64,000 nt of DNA from DASQHL01 sp963843685 (GTDB taxonomy: Bacteria > Chloroflexota > Dehalococcoidia > DSTF01 > JACRBR01). Positions 26,496-36,224 of the stretch are shown piece after piece (within the stretch, counting starts at the first letter, position 1; every line of letters begins with the position of its first letter). Position numbers and translations under genes: made by a program. The stretch covers positions 62,001 through 126,000 of the forward strand of contig CAWJLO010000007.1 of assembly GCA_963843685.1 (NCBI GenBank), in the 5' to 3' direction. A model generated the notes under the pieces. The model made no database searches. It was not told the DNA's origin and saw nothing but the letters and a program-made list of their open reading frames with translations.

Positions 26496-27221
26496 CGCGC
26501 GTCAAGATCTGCGGCTGCATGCGCGTCGCCGACGCTGAAGCGGCTGCCGAGGCCGGCGCCGACTTCATCGGCATCATCTTCGCGCCCAACAGCCGGCGCC
26601 GCATGTCGCCCGAGGAGGCGTCGCTCATCGTCCGCGCCGTCGGCACACCGCTGGGTGAGATGGAACAGGACGATCCGCCGCCGACGCATCCGGGCCGCTT
26701 CCCCACGCTCGAAGCGTGGTTCCAGCATGGTGCTGAGGCGCTCGACCGGCTCCTCGCCCGAAAGCGCCCGCTCGTCGTTGGCGTCTTCGAGGACCAGCCG
26801 ATCGAGGAGGTCAACGAGATCGCCGACGAGACGGGCATCGACCTGCTCCAGTTTGCCGGCTCCGAACCGTGGAGCGACTGCCTCCTCGCGAAACGTCAGG
26901 CGATCAAGGTCGTCAATCCGCCTTCCAGGCATGAGCGCCGCGGATCTGATCGCTGGCATCGAGCCTGAGGCCGCCCTCGCCGTCATGCTCGACCCCAGCA
27001 GCGGCAGGGGCACGGCGGCAGATTGGGCTGTGGCGCGCGACGTCTCCTCGCGTATTCCCATATGGCTCGCCGGCGGTCTCTCGCCGGACAACGTTGATGC
27101 CGCGATCCGGCAGGTGCGCCCGTGGGCCGTCGACGTATCGACCGGCGTCGAGACCGAGAGGGTCAAGGATCCGGCGAAGATCGCCGCGTTCGTGCGCGCC
27201 GTGAAGGCCGTGGCGGTATGA
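26492..27221 (+). CDS. trpF: Phosphoribosylanthranilate isomerase, interrupted by a +1 indel
   Basis: About 242 residues from ATG at 26492, once an extra T near 26923 is removed. Features are VKICGCMRVADAEAAAEAGADFIGIIFAPNSRR (catalytic Cys), then after an insert of about 30 residues LVVGVFEDQPIEEV, and GIDLLQFAGSEPW. After the shift come GMSAADLIAGIEP, AVMLDPSSGRGTAADW (catalytic Asp) and PIWLAGGLSPDNVDAAI. The insert (GEMEQDDPPPTHPGRFPTLE region) makes it longer than the usual about 205 residues. The frame is restored exactly by dropping one base. It isomerises PRA to CdRP. Confidence 0.88.
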
Positions 27222-27237
27222 TCGCGTTGATGACGGG

Positions 27238-28455
<1,218 letters not shown>

Positions 28456-28461
28456 ACCGGC

Positions 28462-28761
28462 TCAGGCGCCGGCCATCATCGACGTCCCGCACTCCGTGCA
28501 GAATTTCTGATCCCGCCCGGCGCTCGCCCCGCACTCCGTGCAGAAGCGTCCGGACGGTGCGCCGGCCGACGAGGTCGACGGCCCCGACGCGGAAGCCAGT
28601 ACCGCCGGCGTCGTTACCGGATCTTCTTCCTTCGTCGCCTTCCGGAACTCGCGAATGCCCTTGCCCAGCGAGGCTCCCAGGTCCGCGGCCTTGCCCGGCC
28701 CGAAGACCAGCAAGACGATCGCGGCGATAATCAACAGCTCAGGTACGCCCACGTCCGGCAT
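28462..28761 (-). CDS. tatA: TatA/E-type translocase subunit with C-terminal zinc ribbon
   Basis: 99 residues from ATG at 28761. MPDVGVPELLIIAAIVLLVFGPGKAADLGASLGKGIREFRKAT is a textbook TatA start: one membrane helix, the FGPGK hinge and an amphipathic helix. The acidic and Ser/Ala linker ends in FCTECGASAGRDQKFCTECG, a four-cysteine zinc-ribbon-like motif (two CxxC). TatA proteins form the pore of the twin-arginine translocon. Such a ribbon is not part of classical TatA. It converges with trpB and is separated from murI by about 117 bases. Confidence 0.9.
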   Translation of the reverse strand: MPDVGVPELLIIAAIVLLVFGPGKAADLGASLGKGIREFRKATKEEDPVTTPAVLASASGPSTSSAGAPSGRFCTECGASAGRDQKFCTECGTSMMAGA

Positions 28762-28878
28762 GTCCCACTCTCCTCGACCCAAATGTCTGCTTTCCAGCAT
28801 ACCGCGAACCGGCCGATCGCTTCATTGACGCGTCCTCACGAGCCCGCGGAGAGATGCTCCGTGGTACGATCTCCCCGC

Positions 28879-29687
28879 ATGCCCGACGCCTCCAGCCCGA
28901 TCGGCATCTTCGACTCCGGCAGCGGCGGACTCGCCATCCTGGCCGAGCTGCACGCGCTGCTCCCCTCCGAAGACCTCATCTATTTCGCCGACACCGCGTT
29001 CTTCCCGTACGGCCCGCGCCCCGCATCCGAAATCCGCGACCGCGCCGACGCCGTCACGCGCGAACTGCTCGACCGCGGCGCAAAGCTGATCGTCGTCGCC
29101 TGCAACACCGCGACCAGCGCCGCCATCGCGCACCTCCGCCAGACGTTCGACGTGCCGTTCGTGGGTGTCGAGCCGCCCCTCAAGCCCGCGGCCGAGCGCA
29201 CCATCTCCGACCGCGTTGCCTGCTCGTCACGCCCGGTACCGCCCGCGGCCAGAAGCTGGCGGCCCTCATCGACCGCTACGGCGCCGAGGTCACCGTCGAC
29301 ACCATCGAGGCGCCGGGCCTGGCCGAGCGCGTCGAAGCCGGCGACCTTGACGGCGAGGAGACGCGCGCGCTGCTACACGCATACCTGGCGCGCGTGGCCC
29401 GCTCCGGCGCAGACGTCCTGGCCCTCGGCTGCACCCACTACGCGTTCCTCCGCCCGGCCATCGAGCGCGAGCTCGGCGAAGGCGTCGTCGTCATCGACCC
29501 GTCGCCGGCCGTCGCCCGCCAGGTCCAGCGCTTGCTGGGCGAATCCGCCCTCCTCACCAACCGCACGGGGCGAGCCTCCGTCGTGTACCTTACGAGTGGC
29601 GACGAGCGCCTCTGCGCCGAGACGAGGCAGCGGCTTCGCGACGCGGGCGCCGCCATCCCGGAGGGTGCGCCCGTGCTGGGGCGGTGA
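28879..29687 (+). CDS. murI: Glutamate racemase, interrupted by a -1 indel
   Basis: About 269 residues from ATG at 28879 when one missing base near 29219-29220 (CC, expected CCC) is restored. The N-terminal half has SSPIGIFDSGSGGLAILAEL, IYFADTAFFPYGPRPASEI and the first catalytic Cys in LIVVACNTATSAAI. After the shift come LLVTPGTARGQKLAALI and the second catalytic Cys in VLALGCTHYAFLRPAI. It converts L- to D-glutamate for peptidoglycan. Both halves are intact. The stop overlaps the following pyrF region by a few bases. Confidence 0.9.
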
Positions 29688-29692
29688 GAGAG

Positions 29693-30529
29693 ATGACGAT
29701 GACCTTCAAGGAGAAGCTCGACGCCGCGTGGGAGCGGAGCGGCAGCCTCCTCTGCATCGGGCTCGATCCCGATCCCTCGCGCATGGCCATCGACGACGTC
29801 GCTGCCTTCAACATCGCCATCATCGAGGCCACCTCCGACCTCGTCTGCGCCTACAAGCCGAACGTCGCCTTCTACGAGGCGCTCGGCCCTGAGCGCGGCT
29901 ACGCGGCGCTGCGTCAGACCCTTGCCGCCATCCCGTCCCACGTCGTCACCCTTGCCGATGCCAAGCGCGGCGACGTCGAACACACGGCGCGCGCGTACGC
30001 GACGGCCATCTATGACAACCTCGGGTTCGATAGCGCGACCGTGAACCCATATCTCGGCGTGGATTCGGTGGAGCCGTGGATCGAACGGCCGGAGAAGGCC
30101 GCCTTTATCGTATGCCGCACGTCCAACCCCGGCGCACCCGACCTGCAGGACCTGCAGGTGCAGACCGACGGTGGCGCGCGGCCGCTGTACGAAGTCGTTG
30201 GCGAGCGTGCCAACGCGTGGAATCGTAACGACAACGTCGGGCTCGTGGTGGGCGCCACGTACCCCGGCGAGTTGCGCCGCCTGCGCCAGCTCTGCCCGGA
30301 TCTGCCGATCTTGATCCCGGGGATCGGCGCGCAGGAAGGGTCGCTGGCCGAGTCGGTCCGAGCCGGCATCGACGTCCACGGCCGCGGCGTGCTGATCAGC
30401 GCGTCGCGGGGCGTCACGTACGCATCGCGGGGCAGCGATTTTGCGCAGTCCGCGCGCCGCGAAGCGCTGCGGCTGCGGGACGACATCAACCGCGAACGCG
30501 AGGCGATCCTGACCGCCGCGCGAGGCTAA
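29693..30529 (+). CDS. pyrF: Orotidine 5'-phosphate decarboxylase (type 2)
   Basis: 278 residues from ATG at 29693; a GTG at 29684 would add three residues and overlap murI. The core features are LLCIGLDPDPSRM, VCAYKPNVAFYEALG, VVTLADAKRGDVEHTA with the catalytic Lys-Asp pair, GVDSVEPWI, and the C-terminal PILIPGIGAQEGSLAESVRAG. ISASRGVTYASRG is the phosphate-gripping loop of the long (type 2) PyrF subfamily. It performs the last step of UMP synthesis. The DUF951 gene follows four bases later. Confidence 0.95.
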   Translation: MTMTFKEKLDAAWERSGSLLCIGLDPDPSRMAIDDVAAFNIAIIEATSDLVCAYKPNVAFYEALGPERGYAALRQTLAAIPSHVVTLADAKRGDVEHTARAYATAIYDNLGFDSATVNPYLGVDSVEPWIERPEKAAFIVCRTSNPGAPDLQDLQVQTDGGARPLYEVVGERANAWNRNDNVGLVVGATYPGELRRLRQLCPDLPILIPGIGAQEGSLAESVRAGIDVHGRGVLISASRGVTYASRGSDFAQSARREALRLRDDINREREAILTAARG

Positions 30530-30533
30530 CGCC

Positions 30534-30773
30534 ATGGGCGAGATCCTCGACTTCCGGATGGCCGACGTGCTGCGGCTCCGCAAGCCGCATCCCTGCGGCG
30601 GCTTCGAGTGGGACGTCGTGCGCCTGGGCGCCGACATCGGAATCAAGTGCCGGACGTGCGGCCACCGCGTACTCCTCGACCGCCGCACGCTCGAGAAGCG
30701 CCTGAAGACGTTCGTCAGCCGGGGGCCGGAGCTGGATCCGGAGCAGGTGCGCATCGCCCTGGAGCGTGACTGA
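30534..30773 (+). CDS. DUF951 family protein
   Basis: 79 residues. FRMADVLRLRKPHPCGGFEWDVVRLGADIGIKCRTCGHRVLLDR is the DUF951 signature (YyzM-like), with a zinc-binding set of Cys (HPCGG and CRTCG). It is widespread in Firmicutes and Chloroflexota. Molecular function is not established, although a nucleic-acid-binding role has often been suggested from its ribbon-like shape. It sits between pyrF and a transporter, one base overlapping the latter (TGATG). Confidence 0.9.
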   Translation: MGEILDFRMADVLRLRKPHPCGGFEWDVVRLGADIGIKCRTCGHRVLLDRRTLEKRLKTFVSRGPELDPEQVRIALERD

Positions 30774-32104
30774 TGGCGCAGACGCGCACGGCGATGCTGC
30801 GGCTCTCCGACCTCGTCGGCGAGCGCACGCTCTTCGAGCACAACGACGCGTATCGCAAGCTCTGGATCGCGCGGCTCCTCTCGCACATCCCCGTCAACGC
30901 GCTCGTGTACACCATGCTTATCCTGGTGGTCGAGGCGACCGGCAGGAGCTTCTTCAGCAGCCTCTTCGTTGTGGCCTACATCGCGCCGACGGCCGCGCTC
31001 GGCACCGTCTCCGGCGTCCTCGTCGACCGCATGCCGAAGGGCCTCGTCCTGGCAGGCACGAACGCGCTTCGCGCCGGCCTCTGCGTCCTGCTCGCCATCT
31101 CAACCGGCAACGTGCTGACCATCTACGTCATCGCCGTGCTGTTCGCGGTCGCATCCCAGTTCGCCGGCCCGGCGGAAGGCGCCGCGATGCCCTCCGTCGT
31201 CGAACCCGAAGACCTCACGGCGGCGAACTCGCTCAACAACCTGCAGTCTCTCATTTCCCAGATCGTGGGACTGATGGTCTTGCCGGCTGTGTTCCTCAAG
31301 ACGGTCGGCCCGGAGGCGCTCGCCGTCGTCTGCGCGGTCATGTTCGCCGCCTCCGCCTTCAACTTTCTGCTGGTCGACGGGCTGGGTGGAGCGATCAGCG
31401 AGATTCCGACGTCAATCGAGGACACGCGCGAGCGCTTCGCCGAGGCCTGGCATCGTCTTTCGATGGACTCCGTCTCGTACACAAGCATCGTCGTCGTGGT
31501 GCTCGCCAACACGACGGGCCTCGTCGTCGTGACGCTTCTGCCTCGCTACAGCACCAACATCCTCCACGTGAACGCGGAGAACGTCGTGTTCGTCGCCGCT
31601 CCCGCCGCGATCGGCATCTGGCTGGCCCTTCGCTTCGTGCGGCGGCTCTCTGGCCGGGTGTCGCCGTGGTACAGCGTCGGCGGCTCATTCGCGGCGCTCG
31701 TCGCCGGAGTGGCGCTCCTCGCCTTCGTGCCGCTCTTCGGTGACGCGCTGGCTTCGGCAAACCCTGCCGGACTGTTCGATCCGGGGCCGTTCGGCGAGGG
31801 CACAGCGCGTATCATGATCTCGTCGGTGTTGGGTGCGTGGCTCGCGTTCGCGTTCACGTTCGTCAACATCGTGGGCAGGTCCGTGATCAATGAGCGTATG
31901 CCGCGGGAGATGCAGGGCCGCGTATTCGCCGGCCAGACCGTGCTGACGAATCTCGCCTCCATCGCGCCGATTCTCCTCACCGGCCTGCTGGCCGACGTGA
32001 TCGGAGTCTCGCCGGTGTTCTTCCTCGTCGCCGTCGTGTGTGCCATGCTCGCCGCGTACTACACGGCCAAGAACCTCGCGGCACCGTTGAGGGCGGCACG
32101 CTAG
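30773..32104 (+). CDS. MFS transporter (MFS_3-like), first of a tandem pair
   Basis: 443 residues with about 12 hydrophobic segments. The A-loop region between helices 2 and 3 has TVSGVLVDRMPKGLVLAGTN, the D-R motif of the family. SLNNLQSLISQIVGLMV and the late NVVGRSVINERMPREMQGRVFAGQ (the R-G-R-V-F block) are typical of EntS/MFS_3-type exporters. It is likely a drug- or siderophore-type efflux protein of the inner membrane. Its stop abuts the start of the second MFS gene with no gap, and the two show the same organisation, so they arose by duplication. The substrate is not predictable. Confidence 0.85.
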   Translation: MAQTRTAMLRLSDLVGERTLFEHNDAYRKLWIARLLSHIPVNALVYTMLILVVEATGRSFFSSLFVVAYIAPTAALGTVSGVLVDRMPKGLVLAGTNALRAGLCVLLAISTGNVLTIYVIAVLFAVASQFAGPAEGAAMPSVVEPEDLTAANSLNNLQSLISQIVGLMVLPAVFLKTVGPEALAVVCAVMFAASAFNFLLVDGLGGAISEIPTSIEDTRERFAEAWHRLSMDSVSYTSIVVVVLANTTGLVVVTLLPRYSTNILHVNAENVVFVAAPAAIGIWLALRFVRRLSGRVSPWYSVGGSFAALVAGVALLAFVPLFGDALASANPAGLFDPGPFGEGTARIMISSVLGAWLAFAFTFVNIVGRSVINERMPREMQGRVFAGQTVLTNLASIAPILLTGLLADVIGVSPVFFLVAVVCAMLAAYYTAKNLAAPLRAAR

Positions 32105-33481
32105 ATGGTAATAGAGACGCCCGAGAGGTCCGCCATCAGGCACGTACCGCCGGTTAAGCCCCGCCCCGTCCTCACCAACCGCAGTTTCCTCCTCCTCTGG
32201 CTGGCCCAGCTCATCTCTCAGTCGGCGCAGAACGCCATCCTGTTCACCCTCCTCGTGATCGTCACCAAGCTCACCAAGGGCTCCACGTTCACGTCCTTGC
32301 TCGTGCTGTCGTTTGTCGTGCCGTCGATCGTGTTTGGCATCTTCTCCGGCGTCATCGTCGATCTCTGGAGCAAGCGGCTGCTGCTCATCTACACGAACCT
32401 CGCCCGGATGCTGCTCGCCGTCTGCTTCCTCTTCTCTCGTGACCACGTTGCCCTGCTGATCTTGATCAGCGTCTTCTTCGCCACCTCGAGCCAGTTCTTC
32501 GGGACGACCGACGCGGTCACGGTGCCGTCTGTCGTGCCCAAGGATCAGCTCATCGCCGCGAACAGTCTGTTCAGCCTCGCCGTCACGGGCTCGCAGCTCG
32601 CCGGCATGATCTTCCTCGCGCCCATCCTCCTGCCCACGCTGGGCGAGGCGTGGCTCTTCGCGGTGGCGACGGTGATGTTCGGCGTCTCCGTGCTGTGCGC
32701 GTACCTCATGCCCCCGATCCGTGAGGAGGACGATCATCCTGACCGCCAGTGGCCCACGTTCCGGGAGCTGCGCGGCGCCGCCGGCGACTACGCGCACACG
32801 TTGCGCACGCTGGCGAAGGACCCTGTGTCGACCCTGGCGCTCGTGCACTACGCGACGGGCAGCTCGCTCGTGCTGCTCTTCGCCGTGCTCGTGCCGCGCT
32901 ACATGCAGGCGATCCTCAAGGTTTCGCCGGACAAGGCCGTGACCATCTTCGCGCCCGTCGGTATCGGCGCCATCCTGGGGCTGCGCGCGCTCCCGATGAT
33001 CGCCGCGCGGTTCGGCAAGAACCGCACCGTGATCATCGGCATGTGCGGCCTGGCGATCTGCGTGCTCGCGCTCGGGCTGGTGGATCCTATCGCGCGGATC
33101 CTCCAGCACACCGACAACCTCAACCCGTTCTCCGGTCAGCGCGCGGGCGGCCTCTCGATTCTGGTACTCCTGACGATGGCGTTCGCCGGGCCGCTTGGGT
33201 TCACGTACGCGCTGGTGAATGCGCCCGCGCAAACCGTCCTGCACGAACGCGCGCCCGCCGAAATGCGCGGCCGCGTCTTTGCGGCGCAGGTCGTGCTGGC
33301 GAACGCCGTGGGGATTCTGCCACTCATTGTCGCGGGGTCCGTGGCCGATATCTTTGGTGTCAGTCCGGTGCTGTTCGCCATCGCCGCCGTGATGGCGGGG
33401 ATCGCCGGGGCGAGCATCTACCTGGAGACGAGATGGTCGGTGGGCATCCGGCCGCCGCCACCCCCGAACGCTCCGCCGTGA
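32105..33481 (+). CDS. MFS transporter (MFS_3-like), second of a tandem pair
   Basis: 458 residues, ATG directly after the upstream TAG. It has an N-terminal charged stretch (residues 1-25), then about 12 membrane segments. The D-R element is IFSGVIVDLWSKRLLLIYTN. SLFSLAVTGSQLAGMIFLAP and ERAPAEMRGRVFAAQVVLANAVG parallel the first protein. The C-terminus is Pro-rich (RPPPPPNAPP). The tandem layout suggests related or cooperative efflux functions. A strong promoter for the next gene starts 17 bases after the stop, so the transporter operon ends here. Confidence 0.85.
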   Translation: MVIETPERSAIRHVPPVKPRPVLTNRSFLLLWLAQLISQSAQNAILFTLLVIVTKLTKGSTFTSLLVLSFVVPSIVFGIFSGVIVDLWSKRLLLIYTNLARMLLAVCFLFSRDHVALLILISVFFATSSQFFGTTDAVTVPSVVPKDQLIAANSLFSLAVTGSQLAGMIFLAPILLPTLGEAWLFAVATVMFGVSVLCAYLMPPIREEDDHPDRQWPTFRELRGAAGDYAHTLRTLAKDPVSTLALVHYATGSSLVLLFAVLVPRYMQAILKVSPDKAVTIFAPVGIGAILGLRALPMIAARFGKNRTVIIGMCGLAICVLALGLVDPIARILQHTDNLNPFSGQRAGGLSILVLLTMAFAGPLGFTYALVNAPAQTVLHERAPAEMRGRVFAAQVVLANAVGILPLIVAGSVADIFGVSPVLFAIAAVMAGIAGASIYLETRWSVGIRPPPPPNAPP

Positions 33482-33497
33482 GGCGAACTTCCGTTCG

Positions 33498-33527
33498 TTG
33501 ACACCATGAGCGAGGCGTGGCTAGACT
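33498..33527 (+). promoter_or_regulatory. Promoter of the bifunctional-nuclease-domain gene
   Basis: TTGACA at 33498-33503 and TAGACT at 33522-33527 with an 18-base spacer. Predicted start near 33534, about 24 bases before the TTG start codon. Confidence 0.7.
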
Positions 33528-33557
33528 TGATCGGATGTGGGACGGAGGCTGGACCCG

Positions 33558-34091
33558 TTGATTGAGATGACGATCGAAAGCATCAGGGTCAGCCTGATGA
33601 ACTACCAGCGGGTGGTGATCCTCCGGGAGAAGTCGTCCGAGCGATACCTTCCTATCTGGATCGGTCCCGCAGAGGCAGACGCCATCGCAGTGCAGTTGCA
33701 GGATGTCTCCGTCGCCCGCCCCCTCACACACGACCTGCTCCGCTCCGTCATTGATACACTCGGCGCCGCCGTCCACCACGTGCTCGTGAACGACCTCTCC
33801 AACGACACCTTCTACGCCCGCATCTACCTCGACGTGAACGGCGGCATGATGGAGATCGACTCCCGCCCGAGCGACGCCATCGCGCTGGCCGTCCGCGCCA
33901 AGGTGCCCATCTACGCCGAAGAAGGCGTGCTGGACCGAGCCGGCGTACTGCTTGACAAGGAAGGTGAGCCCGTCGACGGCGCGGAGCGCACCGGTGCCAA
34001 GGTCGATCCGGAGGAATTGGAGAAGATGTCCGCCTTCAAGGACTTCATCGAAAGCTTGGACTTGGACGACTTCGACAAGCGGAAGAGCTAG
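33558..34091 (+). CDS. Bifunctional nuclease-domain (DUF151) protein
   Basis: 177 residues from TTG at 33558, chosen because GGAGG lies nine bases upstream and because the family start is typically (M/V)IEM. Core of the BFN/DUF151 domain: TIESIRVSLMNYQRVVILREKSSERYLPIWIGPAEADAIA, then DLSNDTFYARIYLD and MEIDSRPSDAIALAVRAKVPIYAEEGVL. An acidic C-terminal segment (about 40 residues) follows, as in other Chloroflexota/Actinobacteria members. DNase/RNase activity has been reported for plant and bacterial relatives, but the cellular role is unclear. It has its own promoter and a following hairpin. Confidence 0.88.
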   Translation: MIEMTIESIRVSLMNYQRVVILREKSSERYLPIWIGPAEADAIAVQLQDVSVARPLTHDLLRSVIDTLGAAVHHVLVNDLSNDTFYARIYLDVNGGMMEIDSRPSDAIALAVRAKVPIYAEEGVLDRAGVLLDKEGEPVDGAERTGAKVDPEELEKMSAFKDFIESLDLDDFDKRKS

Positions 34092-34118
34092 GCCGCCGGA
34101 ATCGCGCTGAAAATGACC

Positions 34119-34146
34119 AACGACGGGCCCCCGGAGGCCCGTCGTT
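34119..34146 (+). terminator. Strong hairpin after the nuclease-domain gene
   Basis: A perfect 11-base-pair stem: AACGACGGGCC at 34119-34129 and GGCCCGTCGTT at 34136-34146, with a six-base loop. The T-tract is weak (TTCGCATCTC), so termination may be partial. It lies before the ATP synthase promoter. Confidence 0.55.
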
Positions 34147-34287
34147 CGCATCTCGACAGACTCGGACTGGAGCGGTGCTCCACGCGCCTCGGAGGGCTTG
34201 GCGCGCCCTTGTCTGAGCCCCTTCCAACGCGCATACTCAAGCCGCCTTGGGGACGCAGATGGCGTTAAGTTCGTGCAAAATTTCACG

Positions 34288-34317
34288 TTGACTGGCCGAA
34301 GCCGATTGTGATAGGAT
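34288..34317 (+). promoter_or_regulatory. Predicted promoter of the ATP synthase operon
   Basis: TTGACT at 34288-34293 and TAGGAT at 34312-34317, with an 18-base spacer and an AT-rich flank (GTGCAAAATTTCAC). The start near 34324 gives a leader of about 27 bases. Confidence 0.6.
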
Positions 34318-34350
34318 TCGCAAAGTCCTGAGGGTCGACCGGAGGCGTAT

Positions 34351-34602
34351 ATGCAGCGCCTGACTCCGGCAATACAGCTCCTGGGGCTGGGATCCTACGT
34401 AGCGGCATGCATCGCCGGTGGCACAGTCGGGGGGTACTTCCTGGATGGAGTACTCGGCACCGGCAGGGTTCTGACGCTGAGCGGACTGGGGCTGGGACTA
34501 TTGGCCGCCTTTTATGGCGGCTATCGCATGCTCATGGACACGATCGCCGACATCAACCGCTGGGAAGAGCGGCAGGCGAGAAAGAAAAAGAACACTCCTT
34601 GA
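34351..34602 (+). CDS. AtpZ/AtpI-like small membrane protein
   Basis: 83 residues with two membrane helices (about 9-32 and 40-62) separated by a short Gly-rich loop (GGYFLDGVLGTGRV). GGTVGGYFLDGVLG and GLLAAFYGGYRML resemble the AtpZ/AtpI accessory family found upstream of atpB, thought to aid c-ring assembly or Mg2+ supply. The basic C-terminus (RQARKKKNTP) overlaps the TTG start of atpB. It is the first gene of the F-ATPase operon. Confidence 0.8.
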   Translation: MQRLTPAIQLLGLGSYVAACIAGGTVGGYFLDGVLGTGRVLTLSGLGLGLLAAFYGGYRMLMDTIADINRWEERQARKKKNTP

Positions 34603-35810
34603 AGAATCCGAAGACCGTCCTCATCGTTGTCGGCGTGCTGCTCTTGCTCGCCGTCGGCTTCTTCTTCGTGCGCGGGCCGAAGCCCGTAATCGAGATCAAG
34701 GCGGAGACGCTCGCGGACCTCGGCCCGCTGCCGCTCGTGAACACGTACGTCTCGTCGTCGCTGGCCGTCATCGTGACGATCGTCATCTTCTGGATCGGTA
34801 CGCGAAAGATGACGATGGTGCCCGGGCGGGCCCAGAACTTCGTGGAGTTCGTTGCCGAGACCGGCCTGAACATGTGCACCTCGACGGCCGGCGAGCGCAA
34901 CGGGCGGCGCTTCTTCGCCGTCTTCATGACGATTTTCGTCTTCATCTGGATCGCGAACTGGCTGGCGCTGTTCCCCTTCTACAACTCCATCGGAGCCTTC
35001 GAGAAGGTCACGGCCGAGGATTTCCACAAGGAAGCCGTCGTCATGAGCAAGTCGGCCGGCATCAGCCTGATCCACCTCAACCAGAAGTCGATCAAGTTCG
35101 AGGCTGACACCGTGTCCTGCAATGCGTACGAGACCAGCTCCGCCTCGGGAACGTCCGGAGCCGCGGCACAGACGAAGGACGAGTGCGTCAACGGCCTGCG
35201 CGGCAAGGCCATCGCCGAGCAGCTCGACAAGAAGGAAGATACGCACTCGGGCGTGGAGGCGTGCGCGACGATGTCGGGCTCGCAGCAGGACGAGTGCTAC
35301 GTCACCGCCTCGGACACCGCCATCCAACAGCTCAACGATAGCGGCAAGCGCCTCGGCCTCCTGAAGCCGTACTTCCGCAGCACGAATACAGACATCAACT
35401 CGCCGCTCTCGATCGCCATCATGTCGGCGATCTTCGTCGAGGGCTGGGGCATCACGACGCTGGGATTCTTCCGCTACGGGTCGAAATTCTTCACGCTGCG
35501 GAGCCCGATCGCGTTCTTCGTCGGGATTCTGGAGTTCGTTGCCGAGATCGCGCGCCTGATCAGCTTTACCTTCCGTCTCTTCGGCAACCTGATGGCGGGC
35601 GAGATCGTCCTTCTGGTCATGACGTTCCTCGTGCCGTTCGTGATCACGCTGCCGTTCTATGCGCTCGAGATGTTCGTCGGAGTGATCCAGGCATTCATCT
35701 TCGCCATGTTGACGCTCGTCTTCGGCGTGCTCGCGGTGAGCGCGCACGACGACCACGATGACCATGGCGAGCACGCCGAGCACGCGGTGGAAGGCGCCGC
35801 GCACGCGTAA
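34599..35810 (+). CDS. atpB: ATP synthase subunit a with long Cys-containing insert
   Basis: 403 residues from TTG at 34599 (overlapping the upstream TGA), much longer than the usual about 240-290. The standard parts are an N-terminal helix, TM segments near 50-66 and 105-127, and the C-terminal half with the essential Arg (R326) in ARLISFTFRLFGNLMAGEIVLL. Between the TM ending about 127 and PYFRSTNTDINSPLSIAI (about 257) there is a hydrophilic insert of about 125 residues with four Cys (174, 196, 222, 233). By analogy with E. coli subunit a, this loop faces the outside. The C-terminus is His/Asp-rich (HDDHDDHGEHAEH). It forms the stator half-channels for proton flow. Confidence 0.9.
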   Translation: MKNPKTVLIVVGVLLLLAVGFFFVRGPKPVIEIKAETLADLGPLPLVNTYVSSSLAVIVTIVIFWIGTRKMTMVPGRAQNFVEFVAETGLNMCTSTAGERNGRRFFAVFMTIFVFIWIANWLALFPFYNSIGAFEKVTAEDFHKEAVVMSKSAGISLIHLNQKSIKFEADTVSCNAYETSSASGTSGAAAQTKDECVNGLRGKAIAEQLDKKEDTHSGVEACATMSGSQQDECYVTASDTAIQQLNDSGKRLGLLKPYFRSTNTDINSPLSIAIMSAIFVEGWGITTLGFFRYGSKFFTLRSPIAFFVGILEFVAEIARLISFTFRLFGNLMAGEIVLLVMTFLVPFVITLPFYALEMFVGVIQAFIFAMLTLVFGVLAVSAHDDHDDHGEHAEHAVEGAAHA

Positions 35811-35893
35811 GGGGAACCGCCCGTTCAGGGCTGAAGGACAGCACCGAGTGCGCCCGAGGTGAGTACGGGCGAAGGAAAGAAGGAGAACCTGCA

Positions 35894-36157
35894 TTGGACA
35901 TCCACGTAATGTTGCCGCTCCTGGCGTTCACGGACGCCGGTCTCAAGTACATCGGCGCCGGCATCGCCATCGGCATGGGGGCGTTCGCGCCCGCTCTTGC
36001 CATCGGCATGCTGACGGGCAAGGCGATGGAGGCGCTCGGCCGGAACCCGGAGGCGCAGCCGGTGATCCAGACGAACATGATTCTGGGTATCGCCTTCGCG
36101 GAAGCCATCGCGATTTACGCGCTGGTCGTCGCGATCATGATCGGGTTCGTGTTCTAG
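35894..36157 (+). CDS. atpE: ATP synthase subunit c
   Basis: 87 residues from TTG at 35894, eight bases after AAGGAGAA; the ATG at 35909 would lack a ribosome site. Two helices with the GIAIGMGAFAPALAIGMLTGKAMEALGRNPEAQ hairpin and the ion-binding Glu in LGIAFAEAIAIYALVVAIM. The residue after the Glu is Ala, and no Ser/Thr of the Na+-type site is apparent, so proton coupling is expected. The protein forms the rotor ring. It is preceded by an 83-base gap after atpB. Confidence 0.95.
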   Translation: MDIHVMLPLLAFTDAGLKYIGAGIAIGMGAFAPALAIGMLTGKAMEALGRNPEAQPVIQTNMILGIAFAEAIAIYALVVAIMIGFVF

Positions 36158-36224
36158 GAGTCCGTTTGCCGGCGCAGGCTCGCGAGGGCATCGTGCCGGG
36201 CCAGCACTCCGACAGGAGCTGACC

